This document shows, piece by piece, positions 56,629 through 64,000 of a stretch of 64,000 nt of DNA. The notes under the pieces are model-generated. The model did not search any database. It was not told the origin of the DNA and was given only the letters and a program-made list of their open reading frames with translations. Each line of letters begins with the position of its first letter. Within the stretch, counting starts at the first letter, position 1. A program made the translations under genes and the position numbers. The stretch is from Parabacteroides hominis (GTDB lineage Bacteria; Bacteroidota; Bacteroidia; Bacteroidales; Tannerellaceae), in contig NZ_JACOOJ010000005.1 of NCBI RefSeq assembly GCF_014287585.1, positions 1 to 64,000 of the forward strand, given 5' to 3'.

Positions 56629-57405
56629 TCAGCGGTACAAATGTACTGCTTTTTGCGCTTCTTCGGGATAATCTGTTGTAAGGAAGTCCACGCCATTTTC
56701 AATCATTTCTTTCATCACCTGAGGATCATCGACCGTCCAGACATTGGTTTTCAGTTTCAGGTCTTTTGCTTCGGCAAACCATTCGGGATGTTTCTGCATG
56801 ACCTTATAATTATAATCGAGACCGGCAAAACCGAGTTCTTTCAACTGTTTGGGAGACAAGTCGCCGTTCAGGTAGTAGACCGGCGTCTTCGGGGACAGGC
56901 GGTGCAGCTCTTTAGCGGCTTCCAGGCTGAAAGCTATATATTCGGTGCGCTTCGTCAATTTCTTGCCGTTCACCATGTCGACGGCAATCTTTGCCGCTTC
57001 CCGATCCCGCTGGGGAGTTGCATGGGATTTCAATTCGAAAATCAGTTTGGTCTTTTTCAGCTTCTTCGCCCTGTCCAAATACTGCTCCAATGTCGGGAGC
57101 GTTTCGCCATTCGGGAGTTTCAGGTCTTTCAGTTCCGCATAGGGAGTCGTCTGGATAGGCTTGCCCTGAATCTTGCTATCATGGAACACAACCGGGACAT
57201 TATCTGCGGTCAGATGCACGTCGAACTCGGAACCATATACTTTGATTTCATTCGCCCGCTCCAACGAACGAATAGAGTTTTGGGCGGAACCTTCCGTTTT
57301 CCAATAACCGCGATGGGCAATCACCTTTGTCTTTCTTTTAGCCGACACGGGAACCGCCACCAACACACACAAAAGGAATAGAAGAGAGAGTTTTAATTGT
57401 TTCAT
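56629..57405 (-). CDS. Glycerophosphodiester phosphodiesterase, exported
   Basis: A 258-residue GDPD-family enzyme with a signal peptide (LSLLFLLCVLVAVPVSA). Active-site features are VIAHRGYW, the metal-ligand segment GSEFDVHLTADNVPVVFHD and KLIFELK. It cleaves glycerophosphodiesters to glycerol-3-phosphate and an alcohol in the periplasm. It is followed after 13 bp by the GHL10-like gene; the structured repeat element lies upstream. Confidence 0.93.
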   Translation of the reverse strand: MKQLKLSLLFLLCVLVAVPVSAKRKTKVIAHRGYWKTEGSAQNSIRSLERANEIKVYGSEFDVHLTADNVPVVFHDSKIQGKPIQTTPYAELKDLKLPNGETLPTLEQYLDRAKKLKKTKLIFELKSHATPQRDREAAKIAVDMVNGKKLTKRTEYIAFSLEAAKELHRLSPKTPVYYLNGDLSPKQLKELGFAGLDYNYKVMQKHPEWFAEAKDLKLKTNVWTVDDPQVMKEMIENGVDFLTTDYPEEAQKAVHLYR

Positions 57406-57421
57406 AATATATATTTTATAT

Positions 57422-57880
57422 GTTACTTTTGGCTTGATCCAAAAGTAACCAAAAAATCAAGGCTTAACCGGCTGGGCTACTCCGGGCAAAGACTACGCTG
57501 TCGCCTGCAAAACTCGCTTCGCTCAGACAGCGCAGGCTCCGGACGCTCCGTCTTTGCCCTCCGCTTGACGCCCACCCGCTTAGGCCTTTCTTAGAAAGCG
57601 GAGCTTTCTCTTAGGATGGCCGATACCTACCGTTCTTCTGCGGCCCCGTGTCAAGCACGGGGACAGGCCTGTTCCCGCACTTCGGAAATTGTCCCGTCAT
57701 GGGCTTTAAGTTCCGACAGAATGGCAAAAAGCCGACATTACTACCATCCTCAACAGAGCCGTTAGGCTCTATCTCCGGCCTAAGCTGGTGAGCGTTAAGC
57801 GCAGCGAACGAAGGGAACGGAGTAGCGAAGCAGGTTCGGCCTTGAACTTTTGGTTACTTTTCTTTCAAGAGAAAAGTAAC
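57422..57880. repeat. Hairpin-rich G+C-rich element with terminal inverted repeats
   Basis: About 460 bp between the GDPD gene and trxB. The ends (57422-57469 and 57833-57880) are 48-bp inverted repeats, about 38 of 48 alike, and each contains a 28-bp hairpin GTTACTTTT...AAAAGTAAC. Inside are further perfect stems: AGAAAGC-GGA-GCTTTCT (57593-57609), CCCCGTG-TCAA-GCACGGGG-type (57644-57662) and AGAGCC-GTTA-GGCTCT (57755-57770). Frames exist on both strands but read like non-coding G+C-rich DNA. From memory similar sequence recurs in Bacteroidales genomes; function unknown. Confidence 0.7.
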
Positions 57881-57883
57881 GGA

Positions 57884-58840
57884 TTATTTTCCGATCTCCG
57901 ACAAATACCGTTCCGCCTCGATTGCAGCCGCGCAACCGCTACCGGCAGCCGTAATGGCTTGGCGATAATGCGGATCGGCCACGTCACCGGCAGCAAATAC
58001 ACCCGGCACTCTTGTTTTCGGCGTGCCCGGAACCGTCTTGATGTAGCCGACTTCGTCTGTTTCCACCCAGGGTTTGAATATCTTGGAGTTCGGAGTATGG
58101 CCAATAGCCAGGAAGAAACCGTCGATTGCGATATCTACCTTTTCTTCGTCCGGTTCGCCCATCCGTTTTACCAAATGTGCGCCTTCCACACCGTCTTCAC
58201 CGAAAAGACCGATCGTGTTATGCTCGAACAAAACCGTGATATTCGGAGTGTTCAGGACACGTTCCTGCATGACTTTCGATGCACGCAAATACGGTTTACG
58301 GACAATCAGATACACCTGTTTCGCCAAGCTGGACAGATAAAGCGCTTCTTCACAAGCCGTATCGCCACCGCCAACGACAGCCACAACTTTCTTACGATAG
58401 AAGAAACCGTCGCAGGTCGCACAAGCCGAGACACCCATTCCGGCATATTTCTGCTCATCCGGCAATCCCAAATATTTGGCAGTCGCCCCGGTCGAGATGA
58501 TCAGCGTTTCCGTCTCGATCACTTTCTCGCCGTCGATCGTCACCTTATAGGGAGCGGCAGACAAGTCTGTTTCAGTCGCAATACCGATACGGATATCCGC
58601 ACCGAAACGGGCAGCCTGCTGTTTCAAGTCTTCCATCAGTTCCGTACCGGTAACACCTTCGGGATAACCGGGAAAATTCTCGACTTCGGTCGTAGTCGTA
58701 AGCTGTCCGCCCGGCTGAATGCCTTCGTAGAGGACAGGAGACAGATTTGCACGCGAAGCATAGATAGCCGCAGTATAACCGGCTGGGCCCGAACCGATAA
58801 TCAGGCAACGAACTTTTTCATTCTGAGTTGTATTCATCAT
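57884..58840 (-). CDS. trxB: Thioredoxin reductase (TrxB)
   Basis: A 318-residue FAD/NADPH enzyme. GSGPAGYTAAIYASR near 17-31 binds FAD, CATC (Cys140-Cys143, SACATCDGFFY) is the redox centre and GGGDTACEEALYL binds NADPH; the C-terminal FAD motif is GVFAAGDVAD. It reduces thioredoxin, which can in turn serve the Tpx peroxidase. It precedes the hairpin-rich element, whose right edge is 4 bp after its stop. Confidence 0.97.
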   Translation of the reverse strand: MMNTTQNEKVRCLIIGSGPAGYTAAIYASRANLSPVLYEGIQPGGQLTTTTEVENFPGYPEGVTGTELMEDLKQQAARFGADIRIGIATETDLSAAPYKVTIDGEKVIETETLIISTGATAKYLGLPDEQKYAGMGVSACATCDGFFYRKKVVAVVGGGDTACEEALYLSSLAKQVYLIVRKPYLRASKVMQERVLNTPNITVLFEHNTIGLFGEDGVEGAHLVKRMGEPDEEKVDIAIDGFFLAIGHTPNSKIFKPWVETDEVGYIKTVPGTPKTRVPGVFAAGDVADPHYRQAITAAGSGCAAAIEAERYLSEIGK

Positions 58841-58866
58841 CTTATTTTTTAATTTTCAATTTTTAA

Positions 58867-59535
58867 TTATCTAAGGTCTACTATTTCAGCATCAGGATAG
58901 TCTTTTTCGTTAAAAACAAAAAAGCTGTCCGGTTGGTTTACTCCCGTTTTCATTTTACTGATACGGATCGTACTGCTGATTCCATTCTTTGAAAAAACGG
59001 CTATCGAGGCCGGAAGACCGGAAAACTTCTCTATCTGTAGTTCCACCCGTACGATATCGCTTTTCTTTTTGGGAACCAGCTCGATGTCGTAGGCGGCTTT
59101 GCCGTTCGGGGCCGTGCTCTCGCCCTTGTATTTGGCGGTAAAACCTTTCTTATAGGAACGAAGCAACAGGGCCGGATTCGTAGCCTGCAACTCCTCGCCG
59201 GTCGGGGTGGAAACGTTGACTTCCTCGTTGCGCTCGACAAACGACCATTGTGTCGTTCCATCGAACCAGGTGATCATGTCGGGAGTCTTCAGTACGAATT
59301 TATCGCCTTTGATATCGACCGTACCGTCAAAGCTTTCTGATACTTTCTGCACATCCGAACGTGTCTGCATCGTAAAAAAAGCAGTCAACCCGTTAGAGTC
59401 CTCATAAGCGGAAGCGGCCTTATCCAGGATGGAAGTGGCGTTCTGCGCCGATGCTCTCATACCGGATACAGCCCAAAGGCACAGGAAGACAGCAACTAAA
59501 ACACGGTAAACTTTTATTTTATTCTCTCTTTTCAT
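58867..59535 (-). CDS. LolA-like outer-membrane lipoprotein carrier
   Basis: Start taken at 59535 (MKRENKIKVYRVLVAV), giving 222 residues with a signal peptide ending near ASAQ; an ATG 18 bp upstream is possible. The LolA-type beta fold is visible in TAFFTMQTRSD, FDGTVDIKGDKFVLKTPDM and TWFDGTTQWSFVERNEEVNV. It would ferry lipoproteins through the periplasm, although LolB is absent in Bacteroidetes. It follows ftsK on the same strand after about 60 bp. Confidence 0.85.
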   Translation of the reverse strand: MKRENKIKVYRVLVAVFLCLWAVSGMRASAQNATSILDKAASAYEDSNGLTAFFTMQTRSDVQKVSESFDGTVDIKGDKFVLKTPDMITWFDGTTQWSFVERNEEVNVSTPTGEELQATNPALLLRSYKKGFTAKYKGESTAPNGKAAYDIELVPKKKSDIVRVELQIEKFSGLPASIAVFSKNGISSTIRISKMKTGVNQPDSFFVFNEKDYPDAEIVDLR

Positions 59536-59595
59536 CTTATTCTTCACTATCAAAATGATTGATGATTTATCTTGTATTCAATCATCATTTATCTT

Positions 59596-62070
59596 TTATT
59601 TTAATGAATTCAACAACTGTTCCAGGCCGTATTCGTCCTGGATCAAGACCTGGCGGGCTTTGCTGCCTTCGAAAGGACCGACAATGCCTGCCGCTTCCAA
59701 CTGGTCCATCAGGCGGCCTGCACGGTTGTAGCCGATTGCGAATTTTCGCTGGATAAGCGAAGTCGAACCTTGCTGCTGGATCACGATCAGACGTGCCGCC
59801 TCGTCGAACAACGGATCGCGGTCTGACAAATCCACTGTTCCCGCAGAAGAGGACTCGCCGCCTTCACCTATATATTCAGGCAACAGGTAAGCCGTCGGAT
59901 AAGCCACCTGTGCACCGACATAATTCACGATATCTTCCACTTCCGGCGTATCGACAAACGCACATTGGACACGCGTCGGTTCACTGCTTCCGGTAATCAG
60001 GATCAGCATATCGCCCTTACCGATCAGACGGTTGGCGCCCGGAGTATCCAAAATCGTTCGGGAGTCGATCTGCGACATCACCTTAAATGCGATACGGCTT
60101 GGGAAATTACTCTTGATCGTACCGGTGATCACTTTCGTATCCGGACGCTGGGTCGCCAGGATCATGTGGATGCCGACCGCACGTGCCTTAGCCGCGATAC
60201 GCGAGATCGGCAACTCGATCTCTTTGCCCGAAGTCGCGATCAGGTCGGCAAACTCATCGACGATCGCAACGATATAAGGCAGGAACCGATGCCCTTTCTC
60301 CGGATTCAGGCGGCGGGATATGAACTTCTCATTATATTCCTTTATATTACGCGCCGAAGCATCTACCAGCAACTTATAACGGTTTTCCATCTCGATCACC
60401 AAGGAGTTCAAGGTCGCCACCGCATCTCCCGGCTCCGTCACGATCGGTTTGTCGGCATTCGGCAGTTTCGCCAGATAATGGCGTTCGATCTTCGAGTAAA
60501 TACTAAATTCCACCTGCTTGGGATCGACCATCACGAACTTCAGTTCCGCCGGATGCTTCTTATACAGCAAAGAGGTGATTATCGCATTCAAGCCGACCGA
60601 TTTACCTTGTCCGGTCGCACCCGCCACCAACAGGTGGGGAGTCTTGCACAGGTCGAACATGAACACCTCGTTGACAATCGTCTTTCCGATCGCCACCGGC
60701 AAGTCGTACGTGCACTCCAGGAATTTGCGCGAAGCAACAACCGATTGCATCGAAACAGTCTGCGGCTTATTGTTCGGGACCTCGATCCCGATCGTTCCCT
60801 TGCCCGGCATCGGAGCGATAATACGGATCTGCAAGGCTGAAAGGCTCAAAGCAATGTCATCTTCCAGGTTCTTGATCTTGGAAATACGCACACCGGCTTC
60901 CGGGATGATCTCATAGAGCGTAACCGTCGGTCCGACCGTCGCCTTGATAGAGGCGATATTGATACCGAAATCTTCCAACGTCTGCTTGATCATCTGCTGG
61001 TTCTCTTCCAGTTCTTCGCGGTTCACCTCGACATTGCCCGAATCGTAAAATTTCAACAGGTCGAGCGTCGGGAACACATAGCGGGACAAGTCCAGGCGCG
61101 GATCATATTTCCCCAATTGGGACTGATCGAAAGTTTCCTCGTCTTCCGGCACTTCCACTTCAAAGGTCGTACCGCCATCGGCGGCCGTCCCGACAACCGG
61201 ATCATCTCCCCTGGCTACTTCAAATTCAAAATCATTCTTTTGCAGAACCTCCTTTTCTTCCGGCATTTTCTCTTCTTCCGGCATTTTCTCTTCTACCTCG
61301 GCTTTCCGCATCTCGGTTTCCGTATCGAAAACATATTCGTCCGGCTCGACGACTTCTTCCATTGTCTCGTGATATGCCGCAGGCTGAGGAGCTTGCGGCA
61401 CATCCTGTACTTCGCTCTTTTCATGTTTCAAACGGTTCTTCAACCATCCGAAAGAGAAGACATTTTGCAGGAACGGAATCGTCCGTTTGCTGGTGAAGAT
61501 CGCAATAATCAGGAACAGGCCGACCAGCAGCAGGATCGTGCCCGGCACACCGATATTATTCATCATCACCTCCGACAAATAATATCCATGCTGACCGCCT
61601 AAATAAATAAATGTATCTTCATATCCGCGAATAAAGATAAAAGCAAAGAACAACGATCCCCATATCAACATGGCCGCACTGAACAGAAAACGTTTCATCA
61701 ACGACACCCGGCTCAGGTTCATCAGCTTCGCCCCGACCGAACCGAGGAAAAACAGGATCAGGAATGAAGAAATCCCAAACCACCGGTTCATCAGCAAATC
61801 GGCCAGGAAAGCCCCGCGCACACCCGTCCAGTTCTCTACCGCTCCACGGTTAATCACCAGGTCCGACAACGGGATATTCTCGATCTTGCTCTGGTCCGCG
61901 CCTCCCGTAAAGAAGAACGAAATCAATGCCAGACCGACATATATGGTAACAATGGAAATAACTAATCCGGTAATAAAACGGGTCCGCTCGCCGGTAAAGA
62001 AATTCCGAATCCCTTTAAGTTTGCTTTCCCCGTTATTCGTATTTTGTTTTGCAGTCGTCTTTTTAGCCAT
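59596..62070 (-). CDS. ftsK: DNA translocase FtsK
   Basis: An 824-residue divisome motor. Four to five membrane helices occupy the first ~190 residues, then an acidic linker with a tandem KMPEEE repeat (about 260-275). The motor has GATGQGKSVGLN near residue 475 and the MVDPKQVEFSIY and VDEFADLIATSGK motifs. The gamma winged-helix (about 755-824, STSLIQRKFAIGYNRAGRLM) reads polar sequences on the chromosome. It coordinates chromosome dimer resolution with division. Confidence 0.97.
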   Translation of the reverse strand: MAKKTTAKQNTNNGESKLKGIRNFFTGERTRFITGLVISIVTIYVGLALISFFFTGGADQSKIENIPLSDLVINRGAVENWTGVRGAFLADLLMNRWFGISSFLILFFLGSVGAKLMNLSRVSLMKRFLFSAAMLIWGSLFFAFIFIRGYEDTFIYLGGQHGYYLSEVMMNNIGVPGTILLLVGLFLIIAIFTSKRTIPFLQNVFSFGWLKNRLKHEKSEVQDVPQAPQPAAYHETMEEVVEPDEYVFDTETEMRKAEVEEKMPEEEKMPEEKEVLQKNDFEFEVARGDDPVVGTAADGGTTFEVEVPEDEETFDQSQLGKYDPRLDLSRYVFPTLDLLKFYDSGNVEVNREELEENQQMIKQTLEDFGINIASIKATVGPTVTLYEIIPEAGVRISKIKNLEDDIALSLSALQIRIIAPMPGKGTIGIEVPNNKPQTVSMQSVVASRKFLECTYDLPVAIGKTIVNEVFMFDLCKTPHLLVAGATGQGKSVGLNAIITSLLYKKHPAELKFVMVDPKQVEFSIYSKIERHYLAKLPNADKPIVTEPGDAVATLNSLVIEMENRYKLLVDASARNIKEYNEKFISRRLNPEKGHRFLPYIVAIVDEFADLIATSGKEIELPISRIAAKARAVGIHMILATQRPDTKVITGTIKSNFPSRIAFKVMSQIDSRTILDTPGANRLIGKGDMLILITGSSEPTRVQCAFVDTPEVEDIVNYVGAQVAYPTAYLLPEYIGEGGESSSAGTVDLSDRDPLFDEAARLIVIQQQGSTSLIQRKFAIGYNRAGRLMDQLEAAGIVGPFEGSKARQVLIQDEYGLEQLLNSLK
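61256..61293. repeat. Two-unit 18-bp tandem repeat in the ftsK linker
   Basis: Adjacent copies of an 18-bp unit encode KMPEEE twice in the acidic linker of FtsK; length changes here would be tolerated. Confidence 0.75.
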
Positions 62071-62392
62071 TACACAATTAAATTTACAACTCGCAAATGT
62101 ACATAGAAAATTTTAAGTTCCCTACGACATTCGCATTTTCCCCCGGCAACTGCATCCAATTCTTTCGAAGCTATCAGAAAAAAACAGTTTTTTCACCATT
62201 TATTCTGTAATCACCGCTGGCGATTATAAAATCAGCGACGATGATTATATAATTACCGACGCTGATTACATAATCGCCGGCGGTGATTACAGAATAAATG
62301 CTTACTAAAGTCAGAATCCATATTAGCTTTACAAAGAAAAAATTGCTACTTTTGCAGATTATAAACGCAAGGTATCTACTAAGATAATCAGC
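62071..62392. other. Divergent intergenic region of ftsK and the DUF5063 gene
   Basis: Carries the 100-bp palindrome at 62199-62298 and a TACTTTTG -7 box at 62347-62354 (plus strand), 39 bp before the DUF5063 gene start. Nothing else is seen. Confidence 0.65.
62199..62298. repeat. 100-bp palindrome made of four 21-bp units
   Basis: TTTATTCTGTAATC (62199-62212) pairs with GATTACAGAATAAA (62285-62298), and the whole region folds on itself with few mismatches. Within it four 21-bp units (62206, 62227, 62248, 62269) each read roughly TAATCNNCGNNNNCGATTA, themselves palindromic. The exact 21-bp period places every unit on the same face of the helix, as for a cooperatively bound protein. Confidence 0.85.
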
Positions 62393-62938
62393 ATGGAAAA
62401 AGAAAACAACCCGATATATGAACGCAACACGCTGGAATTTGTAACTGTTGCACTTGAATTTTGTACGTTTGTCGAGAACGCCGGCAATACCGGTCTTTTC
62501 GACTTTTTGGACAAGGCAGTCAAGATCTTGCCGTTGCTGTATCTGAAAGCCACCCTTCTACCCGAAGCGGAAGAAGACGAAGATGCAGAACCGGAGTTGA
62601 CTGTCACGGAAGACATGTACGAATCGGTCCGCAACCGGATCGCCGGGCTGCTCGGAGAGAAAGACTCCTACCTCGAAACATTCCATCCGGATATGCAATA
62701 CAGCGACACGCCGATCGCCGCCTTTATCTCGGAGAATCTGGCCGATGTCTATCAGGATACGGGTAATTTCATCTCTCTGTTCCGCCAGGGCAATGAAGAA
62801 GTTATGCTCGAAGCAATCGTTTTGTGTCGTAAAAACTTCCGCGAATTCTGGGGACAACAATTATTAAACGCATTAAAAGCACTCCACGCCGTGCGATACA
62901 GCGAAGAAGAGCTTTTAGAAACCAACGAAGAAGAATGA
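62393..62938 (+). CDS. DUF5063 domain protein
   Basis: A 181-residue, mostly helical, acidic cytoplasmic protein. The DUF5063 family is recognised from NPIYERNTLEFVTVALEFCTF and FISLFRQGNEEVMLEAIVLC. No catalytic motif is evident. It overlaps the exonuclease gene by 4 bp (ATGA), and an rRNA methyltransferase gene follows, so a link to RNA processing is possible. Its promoter faces ftsK across the palindrome. Confidence 0.8.
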   Translation: MEKENNPIYERNTLEFVTVALEFCTFVENAGNTGLFDFLDKAVKILPLLYLKATLLPEAEEDEDAEPELTVTEDMYESVRNRIAGLLGEKDSYLETFHPDMQYSDTPIAAFISENLADVYQDTGNFISLFRQGNEEVMLEAIVLCRKNFREFWGQQLLNALKALHAVRYSEEELLETNEEE

Positions 62939-63516
62939 CACAACAATATACACATTCAATAGCAAAAGAGGCTCTATCCGGGCTTCCCATAGAGGAATTT
63001 ACCGGACGGATCATCGTGATCGACACATTGAGGAATGCGGAGAAAGCGATCAGCTACCTCTCCGAATTCCAGTCTGTCGGGTTCGACACGGAAACGCGTC
63101 CGAGCTTCAAGAAAGGGCAACGTTACAAAATATCGCTTATGCAGATATCGACCGAAGAAGCCTGCTTCCTGTTCCGCCTGAACCGGATCGACATCCCGGA
63201 AGCATTGGAAGAGTTCCTGGCGAACGAAAAGGTGCTGAAGATCGGCCTTTCGCTACGCGATGATTTCGGGGCGATGCGGAAGCGCACGGACATACAGCCC
63301 GCCAACTTCCTGGACTTGCAGAATTATGTCGGGCAGTTCGGCATCGAAGACGCCAGCCTGCAAAAGATATACGCCATCCTCTTCAACAAGAAGATCTCGA
63401 AAGGGCAGCGTCTGAGCAACTGGGAAGCCGATGTCCTCAGCGAGGCACAGAAAAAATATGCAGCCCTCGACGCATGGGCGTGCCTGAAAATATACAATCA
63501 ATTGAAACAGATATAA
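62935..63516 (+). CDS. 3'-5' exonuclease of the DEDD (RNase D-like) family
   Basis: A 193-residue single-domain nuclease. Motif I is GFDTETRP (Asp51, Glu53), motif II lies around GLSLRDDFGAMRK, and motif III is YAALDAWACLKIYN, giving the DEDDy set. Missing HRDC domains set it apart from full RNase D. It overlaps the DUF5063 gene by ATGA, and its stop directly abuts the methyltransferase start. A role in RNA or DNA 3'-end trimming is inferred. Confidence 0.9.
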   Translation: MTQQYTHSIAKEALSGLPIEEFTGRIIVIDTLRNAEKAISYLSEFQSVGFDTETRPSFKKGQRYKISLMQISTEEACFLFRLNRIDIPEALEEFLANEKVLKIGLSLRDDFGAMRKRTDIQPANFLDLQNYVGQFGIEDASLQKIYAILFNKKISKGQRLSNWEADVLSEAQKKYAALDAWACLKIYNQLKQI

Positions 63517-64000
63517 ATGAAGGAGTGTAAAGTATTTCTCAAACCTAAAAAAGAGGAATCGTTGCTGCGTTTCCATCCGTGGGTATTCTCCGGCGCCATC
63601 CAGACGATCGAAGGTGAACCGGAAGAAGGCGACTTGGTAGAAGTGTATGGTACGAACGGGCGTTTCTTAGGTATCGGACATTATCAGATAGGCAGTATCG
63701 CCGTACGCATCTTATCTTTCAAACCGGTCACGATAGATGCCGCTTTCTGGGAAGAACGCATCCGTATCGCTTACGCATTGCGCCAGGCACTGGAACTTGC
63801 CGGAGTGGAAAATAACAATACTTTCCGCCTGATACACGGCGAAGGCGATAATCTTCCGGGGCTGGTCATCGACATGTATGCCCACACCGCCGTCATGCAG
63901 GCGCATTCTGTCGGCATGCACTATGCCCGCCACCAGATTGCCGAGGCCCTGAAAGCCGTGTTGGGGGATTCTTTACAGAATATCTATTATAAATCGGAAG
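63517..64000 (+). CDS. Class I SAM-dependent rRNA methyltransferase (RlmI-like), 5' part
   Basis: 161 codons are present before the right edge. The N-terminal PUA domain is clear (FLKPKKEESLLRFHPWVFSGAI, GDLVEVYGTNGRFLGIGHY), followed by the linker DNLPGLVIDMYAHTAVMQ typical of RlmI/RlmK-type cytosine-C5 methyltransferases. The catalytic domain lies beyond the window. It abuts the exonuclease gene with no spacer. Confidence 0.92.
   Translation, partial: MKECKVFLKPKKEESLLRFHPWVFSGAIQTIEGEPEEGDLVEVYGTNGRFLGIGHYQIGSIAVRILSFKPVTIDAAFWEERIRIAYALRQALELAGVENNNTFRLIHGEGDNLPGLVIDMYAHTAVMQAHSVGMHYARHQIAEALKAVLGDSLQNIYYKSE

Noticed and set aside
57397..57594. 65-residue frame inside the hairpin-rich element
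   Set aside because: It follows the G+C-rich repeat without a start signal; similar frames arise wherever this repeat occurs.

Overview
The window is chromosomal DNA of a gut-type Bacteroidales bacterium, most likely Parabacteroides or a close relative. The signs are SusC/SusD nutrient receptors, promoters of the Bacteroidetes type (-7 box TAnnTTTG), an HU-HIG type nucleoid protein next to a VirE-type primase/helicase, a TamL lipoprotein, DUF4296, HYC_CC_PP and DUF5063 proteins, and a DksA/TraR protein with a reduced zinc finger. I cannot fix the species from sequence alone.

Layout. 1-1140: the 5' end of a SusC-like receptor gene (minus strand) inside a probable invertible segment, then a gene-poor stretch with a relic. 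1141-4781: etfB-etfA-acyl-CoA dehydrogenase operon. 4855-10793: a two-component system and MATE pump on the minus strand, divergent from an FtsX-like permease and its ABC ATPase; twin palindromes sit between them. 11126-15601: outer-membrane receptor facing a sensor kinase/response regulator pair. 15627-23472: MFS pump, thiol peroxidase, the overlapping rmuC-carrier-dinB cluster, and arginine decarboxylase. 23688-29535: a SusC/SusD operon with its own probable invertible promoter, then tRNA-Arg. 30084-32932: VirE-like protein, HU-like protein and a four-unit 22-bp direct repeat array. 33204-48017: mostly housekeeping (TamL, rRNA/tRNA methyltransferase, lspA, dksA-like, ileS, metH, smpB). 48049-51748: two related lipoproteins and an ECF sigma/anti-sigma pair. 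51904-55088: a heavy-metal handling operon. 55137-62070: glycoside hydrolase-like protein, GDPD, a structured repeat element, trxB, LolA-like protein and ftsK. 62393-64000: DUF5063, an exonuclease and the start of an rRNA methyltransferase.

The main discovery is a pair of inverted-repeat systems, each placed upstream of or inside the start of a SusC-like gene (1-15/551-565 and 29069-29087/29517-29535). They share the half-site pattern AGTYYT-N3-AGAACT but have different central bases. In the first, the promoter side is joined to the gene (ON-like). In the second, the only good -7 box in the segment points away from susC (OFF-like). No recombinase gene is in the window, so a trans-acting invertase would be needed. 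Other structures are a palindromic repeat read through in frame inside metH, a 22-bp iteron-like array before the HU/VirE pair, a 100-bp palindrome of four 21-bp units between ftsK and the DUF5063 gene, and a 460-bp hairpin-rich element between a GDPD gene and trxB.
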